Part shown: positions 53,234 through 64,000 of the stretch, in pieces
Layout of the letters: each line of letters opens with the position of its first letter
How positions within the stretch are numbered: the stretch's first letter is position 1
Source: Paracyclopina nana
Taxonomy: Eukaryota; Arthropoda; Copepoda; Cyclopoida; Cyclopettidae
Direction of reading: 5' to 3'
NCBI GenBank assembly: GCA_019096065.1
Contig: JAGUCH010000008.1
Span: forward strand, 2,671,001-2,735,000
Length of the DNA stretch: 64,000 nucleotides
Notes under the pieces: model-generated
Seen by the model: the letters and a program-made list of their open reading frames with translations, nothing else
Databases searched by the model: none
What the model was told of the DNA's origin: nothing
Program-made: the position numbers and the translations under genes

Positions 53234-53839
53234 TCTTCATTCTATGACAAGAACACGCGTACAATGAATTTGGCACTTGGATGCTTTTCACTTGTACTTG
53301 CCTAAACCGTCAATCAAGTCAAGCTTTTCCAAAAAATCAGGGAATCTCACGTGGAGTCAGCGAGAATGGCGATCTGACGAATTGTAAACAAAACCGTAAA
53401 TAAAGAATTTCGCGGAAGATTTTCTCGAAAAAAAACACGCAACCTCTTTGCATTTGCGATTTTAATCCCCTTAGATAAGAAGCATTTTTCTCTTTTAGAA
53501 CATGGCTCAAAATATTTGCTAAGATGCAAATTTTGCTGAATTCTCCGTTCACTTCAATACTTAGTAAATTCTAAAATTAAAAGAAGATGAAAAAACCAAT
53601 TTTGTAAATCCATATATGGTGAAAAAACAGGAAACAAATTTGTATTGATTGAAAAAAGTCCTTTTTTTCACGCTTTTACTTTGTTCGTTTCAGTATTGCA
53701 TGCAAAATCCACAAGAGGAAGGTTGTTGATTACGTCGTAGTCATGGTAGCAACCAGAAGAAGAAAAAGTTTGGCCTTATTTTGCCAGCAAGTGCCAGCAG
53801 TGAAAGCTCAGCAACCTTGAGGCTCCATTTTTGAAAAGC

Positions 53840-55071
53840 ATGAGTACCAAAAAGCCTGGGAAGAAAACCACGAAAATTGTGGATCCCTTGGAGAAAACAA
53901 GGGAGCAGGAAGAGGCAGAAATTGCTGCCTTGAAAGCGGACATTGAAGAAGAACAGAAGAAGCAGGGCAACATAGAGACGGGCAATGCAGAGCTCGAAAA
54001 AAGTGTCCGAATGATGGAACATAATGTCATCCAGTTGGAAGCTGGCAACTTGGAAGCTGATGACTCTGAAATCAAGCAAAAGTACGACAACCAGAGGCAG
54101 CTCAATATTCAGCTAGCGGAGCAGAAACGATGGCTTGAGCACGAATTGGAGCAGATCAAGTTAAAGATGCAAAACGAGAAGATCAACCTGCTCCCAGATC
54201 CTTTTGCTCTAGATTGGGATGCACTATCAGAAACTGAAATGAAACGTCTAGTCGGGCAACTGGAGAAGACCAAGGGCGATCTCCGATCAGATTTAAGGTA
54301 CATACAGCTTGTGTAATTCAGTCATAGTGACAAGTGCATTTTCGATGTGCACAGGTAATTGCAAGTTTGCTTCCTACTAGAAAAAACACTCACGCAGTCA
54401 CTTTATGAGTGAAAAATATCGAAGTGTTGGGAGAGCCATTTGTAGAGCCATATTTTTTAACTGTGCTGTTAAATCAATCCTACAGAGAAATGGAATGGCG
54501 GTTGGACAAAGAGGGGCGAGAGTACCACCATTATGAGGACTTTTGCAAATTATACAGGGCGGAAATACTCAATTTGAACAGGATGATTGACACCCTCATG
54601 CGAAATGGAATGTTGCCTTCCAATCTTCATCTTCCTCTTTCAATGTCTAACGTAAGTTCAAATGTTGAAAATGGCTATCCTTAGCTTTTATTTCCAAATT
54701 AGCCCACAAGTGGAAGCAATTCCTTTCCAAGCACTGGAGCACAAACTCCTGGCTCACCTAGGAAAGCCACGTCCATGTCACCCCCAATTGAAAGGAGAAT
54801 GAGGAAAGATTATCCAGCTTCACCCACTCGAAAATTCAGAAAAGATCCTCCCAGCCCCACTAAAGGCATGGACCCAAAATTTGGACCGCCAAGGAAAACA
54901 GCAGGAGTGAGAAACTTGCCCAAAATTGAGAAGAAAACAAAAGACCAAAAGAAAAAAGGGCAAGAAGATGCCAACAAGAGCAACTTGAAGCCACCTCCTT
55001 TAGCTCCTTTAAGTGGAAACTCAAAAAAGGCAGATCTTGATACAGTAGCAGAAGCAGCAAGAGAAGAGTGA
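53840..55071 (+). CDS. coiled-coil protein, CCDC169-like
   Basis: Exons 53840-54297, 54486-54651 and 54703-55071 give 330 residues. Residues 1-155 are a long charged coiled coil (REQEEAEIAALKADIEEEQ, QLNIQLAEQKRWLEHELEQI). It runs into a segment resembling human CCDC169, with a short helix-QLE-K pattern (MKRLVGQLEKTKGDLRSDLR) followed by MEWRLDKEGREYHHYEDFCK and YRAEILNLNRMID. The C-terminal 150 residues are Ser/Pro/Lys-rich with repeated SPT/SPR motifs (SPTRKFRK, PPSPTKGMDP) and no fold. CCDC169 has no established function. The ATG at 53840 is used because upstream in-frame codons lack an ATG. Confidence 0.6.
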
Positions 55072-55329
55072 AAAAACCAATCTAGCAATCTTGTAACACT
55101 TTGGGAGGATTTCCAAATAGTGCCATTTTGCAGATTTTCAAGACCTTATAAGGACAAGACGTCACAAAAAGATGAATCGTTGAGAAGGCATACGAAGAAA
55201 GCTTGGTAACAACTACAAGGCTTTTAAATACCTTATCTGCATGAGAATCAATAATAAACTGAAATAGCTAGCATAGATTGCACTATAACAGGATCTCTTT
55301 GAAAAATTAGACTTACTATGTAAATTAGG

Positions 55330-56780
55330 TCACACTTCAGTATGAAACGTTGCTCTTTCACACCCAATGGCTCTGAACACGATGGGAGCAGTGAAATTGC
55401 AGTTGAATCCAACAGCCAAATAAGCAAAGAATTTAGTAGCCAATTCTGCTATCAACTTGCGCTTGTTTGATATGTCGTGACTTTGAGCTCTGAGTTCTTG
55501 AGGATTTGCGTTGAGTAGGAGGCAGGATGTGTAGAAAACCAAAGGCTTAGCAATGGCTCGTGTGGCAATAATCACGACACCACCAACAGCCATGCGTAGC
55601 AGCGTTTCACCATATTGCTCATATGAAGGCCACAAAATGGGATAAGGAGGTGGCAAGGGTGGCCCCTTTAGAATACCAGCCTGGAAATTGATCCAAGCTC
55701 CTAATTGGGTGCCAAGGTAGCTCCCCAATATCACTGTCGTATCGCCCCTAAAAGGAGTTACATTTCCTTTAACAAGTTTCAAGTCTATTAAAATCCTACA
55801 TACCTGGCAGGAGTCCACCTGTCTGACCCTGGGTAAAAGATGACACCAGCAGCAGATAGTGAAACAGTCACAATGGGAGCCAAAGGGTGAGAAAGCAAAA
55901 AGTGGTCGCTCAATTCAGCTAGTGGTACCACAAAGAAAAGCAGGAAGCATGCAAATCCCAAGCCAACATAAATGTCCTAGGATATTTTTTAATAGATAAT
56001 TGGGCTTGTATAACAAGATTAAGAGACTCACAGCAAATGAATGCATGCCAAGGTAGAGCCTACTGGTGCAAACCAAAATGCACCAGATAAATGCCAATGA
56101 AGCCCATAGCAAAAATGGGTATTGGTATCTCCCATAGGTGAACAAAATGATACTGGTGGGAATGGCTAGGCCAACCATGGCATGAGTTGAGGGCATGCCG
56201 TACTCCAATGCCCACTTTGACTCTAATTGAACTACCGGTGGCATATTTGGCCTCTCCCATCTAATGATGTCTTTCATTCCCTGACCTGAGAGAGAAGAGA
56301 ATTTTTTATGTCTACAAATATTACAAATTCAGCTCCATTTATAGTACCTATGTACATGACCAGGTTCCACACAAGAATGACTCTTCTTCCCACGGCTCCG
56401 TCAATGTTCCAAAACCAGAAGCAAAAGAAAATGGAGTAGTACGTTTCATCCCCGAGTTGAGTGCCCAGAAAGAACAAATAATAGCAGAACCAGTTGTGAA
56501 TTTTGTAATAGATGACATTTTTGCCACGTTCAGTCTGCTCTGATCCAGATGATGACAGGCAGTCTTCATCAGAGCTGGCCACTTTTGATCGCTTTCCAGC
56601 ATTGTTCCTGGCAGTGGCCGCAAATTGAAGATCGTCCACATTTTTGGCAGCGAATTTGCTCTCGTCACCCTTGTTTTCCACCACTTTGACCTTTTCAACG
56701 CCAAAATACTCTTGAAATCTCCAGACATGAATGGGATCCTTGAGGTATTCGAGGATTTGATTCGCTGACTTGTTGGACAT
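55330..56780 (-). CDS. SGPP: sphingosine-1-phosphate phosphatase
   Basis: An ER membrane enzyme that dephosphorylates sphingosine-1-phosphate. Exons 56780-56348, 56285-56032, 55976-55804 and 55747-55330 give 425 residues with several membrane helices. It has the SGPP N-terminus ([14 protein letters not shown]), an acidic Ser-rich insert ([14 protein letters not shown]), then [27 protein letters not shown]. The three PAP2-type catalytic motifs are complete: KDIIRWERP (motif 1), MPSTHAM (motif 2) and [12 protein letters not shown] (motif 3, its Asp supplied by the next exon). The C-terminal helices match SGPP1/2. It cannot be assigned to subtype 1 or 2. Confidence 0.95.
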
Positions 56781-57120
56781 TTTCTTTTAAGTGTCAGATA
56801 AGATAAAACAATTTATCAGGAGGAAAATTCGTCAAACGACAACAGCCTCAATGAAATCCGTTAGGACTCAGCGTCATTTCGCGACTTTTCTTTCGAAAAC
56901 CATTTCTATTGTTTACATTACGCTTTTCAGCAACAGCTGACATTAGTAGCGAATTCAGAAGCTAGCAGCCCAGAGCAGAGCCTTGAACTGAAAAATATGA
57001 AACGCTAGCGCGCTCACTCAACATGAGGCTACTCAACTAGAGTGGCTCAGCGCTCAGCTTAAATGCTGTCTTTAAAAAGCTGAGAGTTCAGTTTTCCCAC
57101 ATCGTAGAATTTTAGTTGAT

Positions 57121-57128
57121 CTCTCGAT
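57121..57128. repeat. left target-site duplication of the hAT MITE
   Basis: CTCTCGAT, identical to 57611-57618 on the other side of the element. Eight bases is the duplication length made by hAT transposases. Confidence 0.85.
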
Positions 57129-57610
57129 TAGAGATGGAACGAGCCGGAAATTTTCAGCTTGATCAAGCTTCAAGCTTTTTGAAAAGTGTTCGAGCGATCC
57201 CAAGCTTTTGAAAATTATTATCAAGCTTTTTCAAGCTCAAAATTTCACATTTCAAGCTTTTTTCAAGCTTTTCACTTTTTTAGAATTTTAACATAAAAAA
57301 TGGCGATTAGTCACCAGATTTGACAAAATTACCCAAAAAGCGCAAATAATGACAGATATAGCTTTAACTTAGATTTAAGTTCTCCCCCAAGTATTAGTTA
57401 ATTTTAAAATCAGCCCTTTTTGTTTAGATTAAAAATGGATTAAGTTTTTTTTTGGGTGTCAAGCTTTTTCAAGCTTTGCGTTTTTGGGTTTCAAGCTTTT
57501 TCAAGCTTTTCAAAATTTGGTTCGAGCGATCCCAAGCTTTTTGCTTATGTAGCTCAAGCTGGGTTTCAGCTTCAAGCTTTCAAGCCAAGCTGAAACTCGT
57601 TCCATCACTA
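57129..57610. mobile_element. hAT-type MITE, 482 bp, with intact termini and TSDs
   Basis: The element begins TAGAGATGGAACGAG and its other end, read on the opposite strand, is TAGTGATGGAACGAG: 15-bp terminal inverted repeats with one mismatch. Both ends fit the YARNG start of hAT elements. Perfect 8-bp duplications (CTCTCGAT) flank it. It has no transposase and no sizeable frame in common with known elements, so it is non-autonomous. The interior is built largely of TCAAGCTTTT-like words containing the AAGCTT palindrome. A 16-base word, GTTCGAGCGATCCCAA, is repeated near each end (about 57188 and 57521). Intact ends and duplications imply fairly recent insertion between SGPP and the next gene. 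Confidence 0.88.
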
Positions 57611-57618
57611 CTCTCGAT
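57611..57618. repeat. right target-site duplication of the hAT MITE
   Basis: CTCTCGAT, identical to 57121-57128. Confidence 0.85.
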
Positions 57619-58677
57619 CAATCACATTCACATCTGTGAGGTTGAACTCGGTTCTTCAATTCAGTTTGATTGCGCTCTTCAGCTGAAGGTAGGCGTCTTT
57701 TGCTACTTTTTGCATGTTTTCTTTGTTGGCTTATTAGTAGTGACATGAATAATGCTTCGTCGACAAAAAGTTTAGGGGAGTCATTTTTCCATGAAATGTG
57801 AGACAGCCTCTGGTCGCCGCGCGAGTTTTGATTAGTTACTTCAGACACCCCATCATTCATCACACCCATATGCATGTAAGCGCCTAACGAGGAATTCGCG
57901 CAATGACAGTCGGAAAAAAGGTACAACAATGCCACGAAGTAGCTATGATTCGCGACTGCTTTAGCCAGCCAATTCGATAACCACTTTTGATGTTTGTGAT
58001 TGACAGAAGCTCGAGATGTCATTACCAGATGATTGGAAAGAGGAGCTTAAACGGGTGCTGATGATTGGAGTGGGATTTGACCAGACATTTGGCGTATTGA
58101 GCGCAAAAAAATGTCTCAAAATCTTATCTTATTGTTTTTGATTGAATATTGCCTTAAAAAAGGAATGCTCAATTTTTAAGGGAACAAGAAAAAGATTTGC
58201 GAAGGACAATCAAATTTTTGGTTGGTGCTGTTTGATAACCTAATCACCCTTTACATTGACCATCAGTTTCGCGCATACTTCCTTCACGACCATATATACA
58301 TAAGTTAGCTTTGGTATGGTCAAATCAAAATTATGCTGCGGCAATTGAAGAAAGCTCTGGCAAGAAAGGAAGATTGACAAACGACCTGAGAACGTCACAT
58401 TCATACACACCTCCTCGCGTAAAAAAGCTTACAGGGTGATTGTTCTCGCCCAGTTTAACCATCTCCTTGCTTTTCACAATCGGGAGAAAATTTCAGCTTA
58501 GATTTTTCTGAAATAATTCCCTCTCGCCCATTCAAAGCTCTAGCTAAATAAGCTTTCTCAGTGAGAAATTGTTTACTGGGCTACCCTGTTTTCATTTGTT
58601 GTACAAGAAGAGGTCCAGCAGCGTTAAAGTTGGAAGTGCCTCTGAAAGCTTCCATTCTTGTTTTTGCTGGTGCCGAG
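57619..58677. other. intergenic region between the MITE and the next gene
   Basis: About 1.06 kb with no supported gene. A 134-codon minus-strand frame overlaps the MITE edge and looks fortuitous. The promoter of the gene at 58678 should be here. Confidence 0.4.
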
Positions 58678-60431
58678 ATGGCTTTGAGCATCTTCATATC
58701 TTTTTACATATTTTTCATTGCGACAATTGTCCAGGGGTCAATCTTTTGGACTCGCATTTCGCCTTTCACCATTCGGGGCCATGAAGTCCTTGGCGTTAAT
58801 TCTTCCATTACATTTGCAAGTGAAAAGCCCTCGTTTTTGACCATCAAGTTGCTCAAAATTGAGCTTGACTTTGAAGTCGTTGAAAAGTACAATTTTGCTG
58901 TGCCCAAGGTGGAAGACACAAAGTGCAGACGTGCAGAAAAGGCTTGCGATGGCGAAATTGACGATGGGCTGGTGCATTTTCGCATGCTGGATGCCTGCAT
59001 TTCTTGCTGCTCTGCAAGAATTTCCTCTAATGGAAACGGCTTCATTGCATACAAAATAAGCAGAAGTCGGCCACTCATTGTAGCCACCTTCCTCATCAAT
59101 TCAAGGTACGTAAAGTAAAATCACCCATTTAAATTATTTAAATGATTGCATTGAAGCAAAGAGGAGCGGGTCTTTCAAGTCACTGATGGCTCGTTACAAT
59201 CATTGCATTTCGTGAACGATGAATCAATTGAGATTTTTCTGGATATTGCCCCATTATCTGCAAATTACGGATTGACATATCTAAATCAATGGGTTTTGAG
59301 GCGTGATGAACTTTTTTACATGTACGAGCACGACGATGTAAATTCCTTGAATGAATGGGATACTACGAAGTTGGGCTGGCTGAAACGGGCTATTAATGGA
59401 AGCTTGCTAATGCCTCACGCAAACCTACTTAGCCACTTATTTAGGCATGTTGGAAATAATTTTTGTCAAGAAAATGAAATTATTCCATTTTCTTTTGATG
59501 CTGCAGTGTCACCTAAGAATTTAGAGGACCATGGTAACTTTGTTACGTTTTACTATAAACGAGCTAATTGTTTTCTTTTACGTTTATAGAAATGAAAGGA
59601 CCCTTTAAACCATCAACTTTGCATAACTCTATTTTATCCGTTGAAGATGTTGATTTAAAATTAAAAGTTGGTCTGGTGCTTCATAGCCATGACGAAGGGA
59701 ATTGGAGGCTATTTCAACCAGTTGACAATTATCATAATTTTGAAATAGTTTCTGCTGTCATGTTGTTTGGTACTGCTCCAATGGCTCTATTAAGAGTCAA
59801 TGTTTCTTCATGCTTAAATAGCGAAGGAAGGCTAAGATTTTACGGAAATTTTTCTCAAATTGTGCCTGCTAACAGCAATGGGTAAGGAAATAATATCAAA
59901 TGAGACCTGCGGATTTAAGCCATATTTATAATTGTAGGCTACCTGTTGAACACTTCTCTCTATTACAAGTAAAAACTAAATCTATTAGTGAAACTTGCCA
60001 TTTGATGTTGGAAACAAGAGTTTCCAATCGCTTTGCTACTGGATGGAAGAAAGATGCTCCTTTTGTATTGTGCATCAAATTATGGACACTATCAAATAAT
60101 TCTTTTGTCAGCTGCATAACGAGGGTCAAAGTCATCGAAGAAGCAAAGTTAAGCCAAGAAATTCCATCAGCACCAGTTCTAGAGGCATTTAATGCTACAT
60201 TTATATTAAGCACTCGATATTCGCTTGAGATTTTAAGGTATTTGCCCATTGATCCAAAGAAAAAAAGCGTTTAATAAATATTTCCAAATTTTCAGGTCAT
60301 TTAAAAGAGCCTGGAGGAAATTTTGGAACTGGCCACCCAATCTACTAATGGTTGGCAAACTGCTAATTGCTGTAACCATAATATTCATATGCGTAAGGCT
60401 ATTTAGTTGCTGCTTCTGCAGGCCAAAATAA
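58678..60431 (+). CDS. unidentified membrane protein with large luminal/extracellular domain
   Basis: I do not recognise this family. Exons 58678-59105, 59157-59533, 59590-59881, 59938-60237 and 60296-60431, with introns of 51-58 nt, give 510 residues. It starts with a hydrophobic signal peptide or anchor (MALSIFISFYIFFIATIVQG). A domain of about 440 residues follows that is beta-rich, with scattered cysteines (DACISCCSA; CLNSEG; CHLMLE) and several N-glycosylation sequons (NSS, NGS, NVS, NFS, NNS, NAT). A basic/aromatic stretch (FKRAWRKFWNWPPN) precedes a C-terminal membrane helix (GKLLIAVTIIFICVRLF) and a short Cys-rich tail (SCCFCRPK). The two-ended membrane layout recalls TMEM231, but the length and sequence do not match it. 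The ATG at 58678 has good context. The stop is 31 bp from that of convergent PIN4. Confidence 0.7.
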
Positions 60432-60462
60432 ACCCAATTTAAAACGATGATCAGGCTTTTTA

Positions 60463-60861
60463 TTACTTTTTTCCTTCCACCATGATGATGTGGTAGCCGA
60501 ACTTGGTCTTGATGGGCGGGTCAGTGTAGATGGGATTAGCCAACGTTGACACGGGTAGAGCGAAGGCAGCGTCTTGGAAAGGCCCAACCATGGCCCCTCT
60601 GGTTTGCCAGCCCAATGAGCCTCCACTTCTGGCCTTATCTTCACTGTACTGTGCCGCAATCTCGTTGAACTTGCCACCGGCCTTGATTTTCTCCAACGCT
60701 TCCAAGCATTTAGATTGTTTTTCACACAAAATATGTCTCACGTTGACAGCGCTGCATCCGCCGCCTTTTTCAGCTTTGGCATCACTTTTGCCTCCTTTGG
60801 CAGCGGGCTTGGCATCTTTTTCTTTCTTGTCTTTGCCTCCAGCAGCCTTTTTGGGTCCCAT
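60463..60861 (-). CDS. PIN4: parvulin-type peptidyl-prolyl isomerase PIN4
   Basis: A small rotamase that isomerises X-Pro bonds; in vertebrates it is nuclear and also linked to pre-rRNA processing. A single exon of 132 residues, against 131 in human. The first 40 residues are Lys/Gly/Ala-rich ([20 protein letters not shown]), matching the flexible DNA-binding N-terminus of PIN4. The parvulin domain then reads [54 protein letters not shown] and [14 protein letters not shown], with both conserved His residues present. No truncation is seen. Confidence 0.96.
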   Translation of the reverse strand: MGPKKAAGGKDKKEKDAKPAAKGGKSDAKAEKGGGCSAVNVRHILCEKQSKCLEALEKIKAGGKFNEIAAQYSEDKARSGGSLGWQTRGAMVGPFQDAAFALPVSTLANPIYTDPPIKTKFGYHIIMVEGKK

Positions 60862-62115
60862 CTCAGGTAAGTAGGGTGATGTTTGCCAATTCGATTTGAC
60901 GAATTTTTTGTTTTGTTTTGTTTTTAAAATTATTTTGACGGAATTTTATATAGGTTAGTCACGCAACCTTTGACGCAAGTTCTACCTTAGCGGAATGAGC
61001 GCAACTCGCGCGTGAGCTGCGCAACATATGGGCCTGCATGCTTAGGAGTCAGTTGACTTTGTTGCTTGAGCACAGCTCTACGCTGCTGTTGCCTGCTCCC
61101 CAAAGGACGGCCATAAGTGTAGCAGGGTGCCAAAAATAAAACGATAGTCTCACAGGTAAGATACTTCACAACTTCCTTTGGCAAGCTTCTTGCGGGGTTT
61201 TTGCCACAATTCGCGGCCTTTGAATGTTCAAGCGCAAAACACCATGATTGATGCTGCAACCAAGGTCAAGGTCATGCCAAGTCATGCCCGCTTGGCATCG
61301 TCGTGCAAAACATTATCTCAATCTCATGCATTTTGGGTTGACCGAATGTAATGAAAAAATATACAATATTTCATTTCCGTAATTGCATTCCATGGGTCTT
61401 TTTGCTAGCTTTGGAAGCTCTGTTATTGTATGAGGTGCGTCGTTGGCCCTATTGAAGCCTCTTATTGCTGCTACCCTTATTATGCAAATTTGAAACATTT
61501 AAAAGCATGAAATGGGAAAGCTGTCGAAAAAGTTGTAAGCAGAGATTAGAGGGTAGTGAACGCGCTGTTAGAATGACAGTTGAAAATGACGTCAAACAGA
61601 CATTGCTTTCCTGGTTGTTAGTGATTCAATGCATGGCTGAATTTCGCTGACAGAAGTATAAGCAGGAATAATTCAGCATATTTCGCAGGTGCTCAAAGAG
61701 AATGAAAGTGCTTGCAGTATTGCTGCACGATGCATATCACTTACCAGAGTGATGAATCGATCAACAGAGCTCCACTTAATTCCATTGAAAACAGATGCAT
61801 TCAAACCCCATTCCATGTATTTGCTCAACGTTTTGTAATGCTACTAAATCTCCTAGCAGTTTATACAGTGCGGAGAGGTGCTGCTGCTGCTGCAGTTACA
61901 CATATCTTTTAAGCGGACTTTTCAGCAAGAATGTTTCAATCTGGGCGAGATATGCGAAAGCTTCTTCATATCTATATATTTATACTAGTAATGAAAGCTT
62001 GATAAAAATTGACAATTAATTAAAGAGACGTTGTCATTTCAGGTTAGAAAAAACCCTGGGGTTGTTGGCAAGAATTTGGAAGTGATTTCCAATATTGCAA
62101 ATCAGCCTAATCCAG
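60862..62115. other. intergenic region or RIN/Sprint upstream intron
   Basis: About 1.25 kb without a supported gene. It holds the PIN4 promoter at the left. The right part may be promoter or intron of the RIN/Sprint gene; TTGTCATTTCAG at 62031-62042 is acceptor-like, but the reading frame after it is blocked by a TGA at 62083 before the SH2 exon. Confidence 0.35.
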
Positions 62116-64000
62116 ATGAAGTCTTGCAGAAAAATATCGACTCCCGGTCTCACTCGCAGTCACAATGTTGGCATGACCTCACTCGAGAGACTCATTCGAA
62201 CGCATTCCATATGGTTTCTGCCGAAAATCAGCAGGGATGAGGCTATGGAGCTTCTCGTTGGCAAAGAATGTGGGGCAAGTGTGATAAGTATAATTTGCTG
62301 AAAATGAGCATTTTTTGCTACTCGCGTTGGAGGGCAGGGTAAATTTCCAATTTCTCACAGACACAAACAGCCTGAGTCGGAGATTTGTGAACACTTTAGC
62401 TTAAAATTCCTACTAGCTTTTCACATTTTCCGAATCAGACTGTATGACGAATGGACTGTTTTCAGGCATTCATCGTTCGAAAGTCAAGTCAGAGTGACTC
62501 GCTAGCTCTCACGGTGAAGCTTAGCAGTGACTCCGAAGTTGAACATTACCTCATCGAGGAGTCTGCCACCGTTCCTAATAAATTCAATTTGGAGTCATCT
62601 GAGCACAGCTTTGACAACGTACTCGCTCTAGTGTATCACTACGCCACGTCAAGGTACATATGGATTTCCGCATGCTTTTTCGATCAATTATATTACACAT
62701 ATTTCCACTAATTTTCAGAGGTGAACTGCCAGCCACTTTGAAACTGCCAAAAAATCTCAGGGAGGCCGATTCACGCCAGTACTTGTCCTCTTTGGCACTT
62801 TTGGGCCAAGGTATGTTATTCCACGATTATTGCAATGATATGTGCCATACGACAACTTTTTTATTCCAGATTACTGGAGGTACCCAATGTCTCAGTATGG
62901 CAGCCTCCAGCCCGATTCCAGTTTATCATCTCAGAAACGAAAGCTGTCTGAGCCTGGGCTGGCTACAAAGGCTACGCTAGAGGAGACTCTGGATGGCCTT
63001 CAAAAGGTCAGTGATTTGCTTCAAGCCTCGCTGGTTGATTTTGAAGCAAGCAGCAGTCCACCTCAGCCTCCGCCCAGAACTTCATCTAGCCCAAATCCTT
63101 CCAGAAGACTGAGCCACATGGACTCTGCAGAAATGCTCCTCTCAAACCAACCAATCGTTCAACTTCGATCCAAATTGACTGAGGAAATGTTTGGTGCTGA
63201 ATCCAATGCCAAGCAGTGGTATTCCTACTACAGGAGCTCGATTGCTGACAAAATGTCCGACTATGAGGACATATGGGAGAAAAGTGATACTAATATGGTG
63301 CAGAGGTGCATGAGCCCAGCAGAGTCGGAGCTCCAGTTCAAGGCCTACCTGGCCAACAAGCTGACTGAGGATGGCTGCTTGATCCCAAGCTCGCAAGGAT
63401 CGGCCTATTCCAGTAGCAGTTCAGATGATGATGATGACGAAGAGGAGAACATGCCCAAGTCGAGCTCGTACACTTCCTCCATGGGCAGTTTGTCCAGCAG
63501 CAGCACAGAGAGCCTGTGTACATCTGAAGTGGTCTACTCTGATCCCTTGGATGTGCTGGAGCAGGCTGATGACACACGAATTTACACCTGCCCCGAGTTC
63601 GGAGAGTATTATGAGGAGCTACCCGCTGCCAAAGAACCTTTGAAGATGCCTGCAGAATCACCTGTTGCTCCTTCAATCATGAAAGTGGACAGCCAAGAGG
63701 CTGAAGCCAATGTCTCGCACAGGAGGAGTGTAAGCTGCATTCAATACAGGAAAAAGTCCAAAAGTGCTTCTGGTCCGGACAAGCGCTTATCGGTGGTCAT
63801 AGGAAAGTACATGTCTCGACCCTCGAAAGGTCCCTGGCAAACAGACTCATCCAGCTGGGAATTTCTCAACCAAGCTGGCCACGAAACGTCTGGGAATAAG
63901 CAAGTGGACTCTGGACTGGAAAGCACTCTAAGTTTCACACACAAATCCGACGACAAAGACTCCTTGTATGAATCTGAGCTGGGCACTCTGGAGGCTCAGG
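62116..64000 (+). CDS. spri: Ras and Rab interactor (RIN/Sprint), partial
   Basis: RIN proteins couple receptor signalling to Rab5 activation at early endosomes. Visible exons are 62116-62274, 62466-62653, 62719-62810 and 62870 to the window edge, about 520 residues. The SH2 domain spans the first three: MTSLERLIRTHSIWFLPKI, AFIVRKSSQSDSLALTVKL with the phosphotyrosine-binding Arg, EVEHYLIEES, HSFDNVLALVYHYATS, and ELPATLKLP. It matches the RIN-type SH2 in order and spacing. After it come a Pro-rich SH3 ligand (SSPPQPPPRTSS) and long Ser/Asp/Glu-rich regions. The expected RIN homology, VPS9 and Ras-association domains would lie to the right of 64000. The true start is uncertain: 62116 is the first in-frame ATG after a stop, but CCTAATCCAG before it could be an acceptor. 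The first intron has a GC donor. Confidence 0.88.

Noticed and set aside
57189-57202. GTTCGAGCGATCC words in the MITE as tRNA-derived (SINE) signals
   Set aside because: The 8-bp duplications and hAT-type inverted termini identify a DNA transposon; no tRNA-like fold was found.
57618-58022. 134-codon minus-strand frame beside the MITE
   Set aside because: It starts and ends without gene context, spans the element border and shows no family features.
1-64000. CRISPR arrays, bacterial operons, tRNA or rRNA genes
   Set aside because: None seen; the DNA is a spliced animal genome and the close gene pairs have eukaryotic features.

Overview
The window is nuclear DNA from an invertebrate animal. 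Genes have short spliceosomal introns (about 50-75 nt, with only a few of 0.9 kb), spacing is tight, and the gene set is typical of bilaterians: Yorkie/YAP, paxillin, a RIN/Sprint SH2 protein, condensin II, a FoxL2-type factor. The two tandem phosphagen kinases look like the creatine-kinase lineage that has acquired arginine-type residues, not like the ordinary arthropod arginine kinase. That argues for a non-insect protostome such as an annelid relative, but the species cannot be fixed from this sequence.

Layout. Positions 1-6169 hold most of a Ty3/Gypsy LTR retrotransposon on the minus strand (intact gag, pol open to the window edge, probable 5' LTR and primer-binding site). A frame-broken unknown coding copy follows at 7.06-7.55 kb. 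From 7.8 to 26.8 kb is a packed block: NF-YA, a SAM methyltransferase, MTHFR, condensin-2 subunit D3, a zinc-finger protein, a Tudor protein and two phosphagen kinases. ASPP (28.3-31.3 kb) and FoxL2 (32.8-35.1 kb) follow. A sparse interval (35-45 kb) contains SPRYD7 and Yorkie. Then come a Shisa-like protein, TMEM234, METTL22, NDUFS2, paxillin, mL52, EMG1, a CCDC169-like protein, sphingosine-1-phosphate phosphatase, a 482-bp hAT-type MITE with perfect 8-bp target-site duplications, an unidentified membrane protein, PIN4 and the first part of RIN/Sprint, which runs off the right edge.

The genes are mostly housekeeping and do not form one pathway. There is a loose Hippo/WW theme: Yorkie has two WW domains, and ASPP and the Shisa-like protein carry PPxY motifs. 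Gene packing is the most distinctive architectural property. Two convergent pairs have stop codons 18 bp apart. TMEM234 and METTL22 overlap by 8 nt. The mL52 start lies 11 nt beyond the EMG1 stop, which suggests dicistronic messages.

The points most worth a second look are the mitochondrial-type/cytosolic arginine-kinase pair with its ATG-only exon, the five CCAAT boxes beside the gene for a CCAAT-binding subunit, the two dicistronic candidates, the hAT MITE and the GC-AG intron in RIN/Sprint. Exon boundaries were assigned by eye from splice consensus, reading frame and family similarity; no searches were run.
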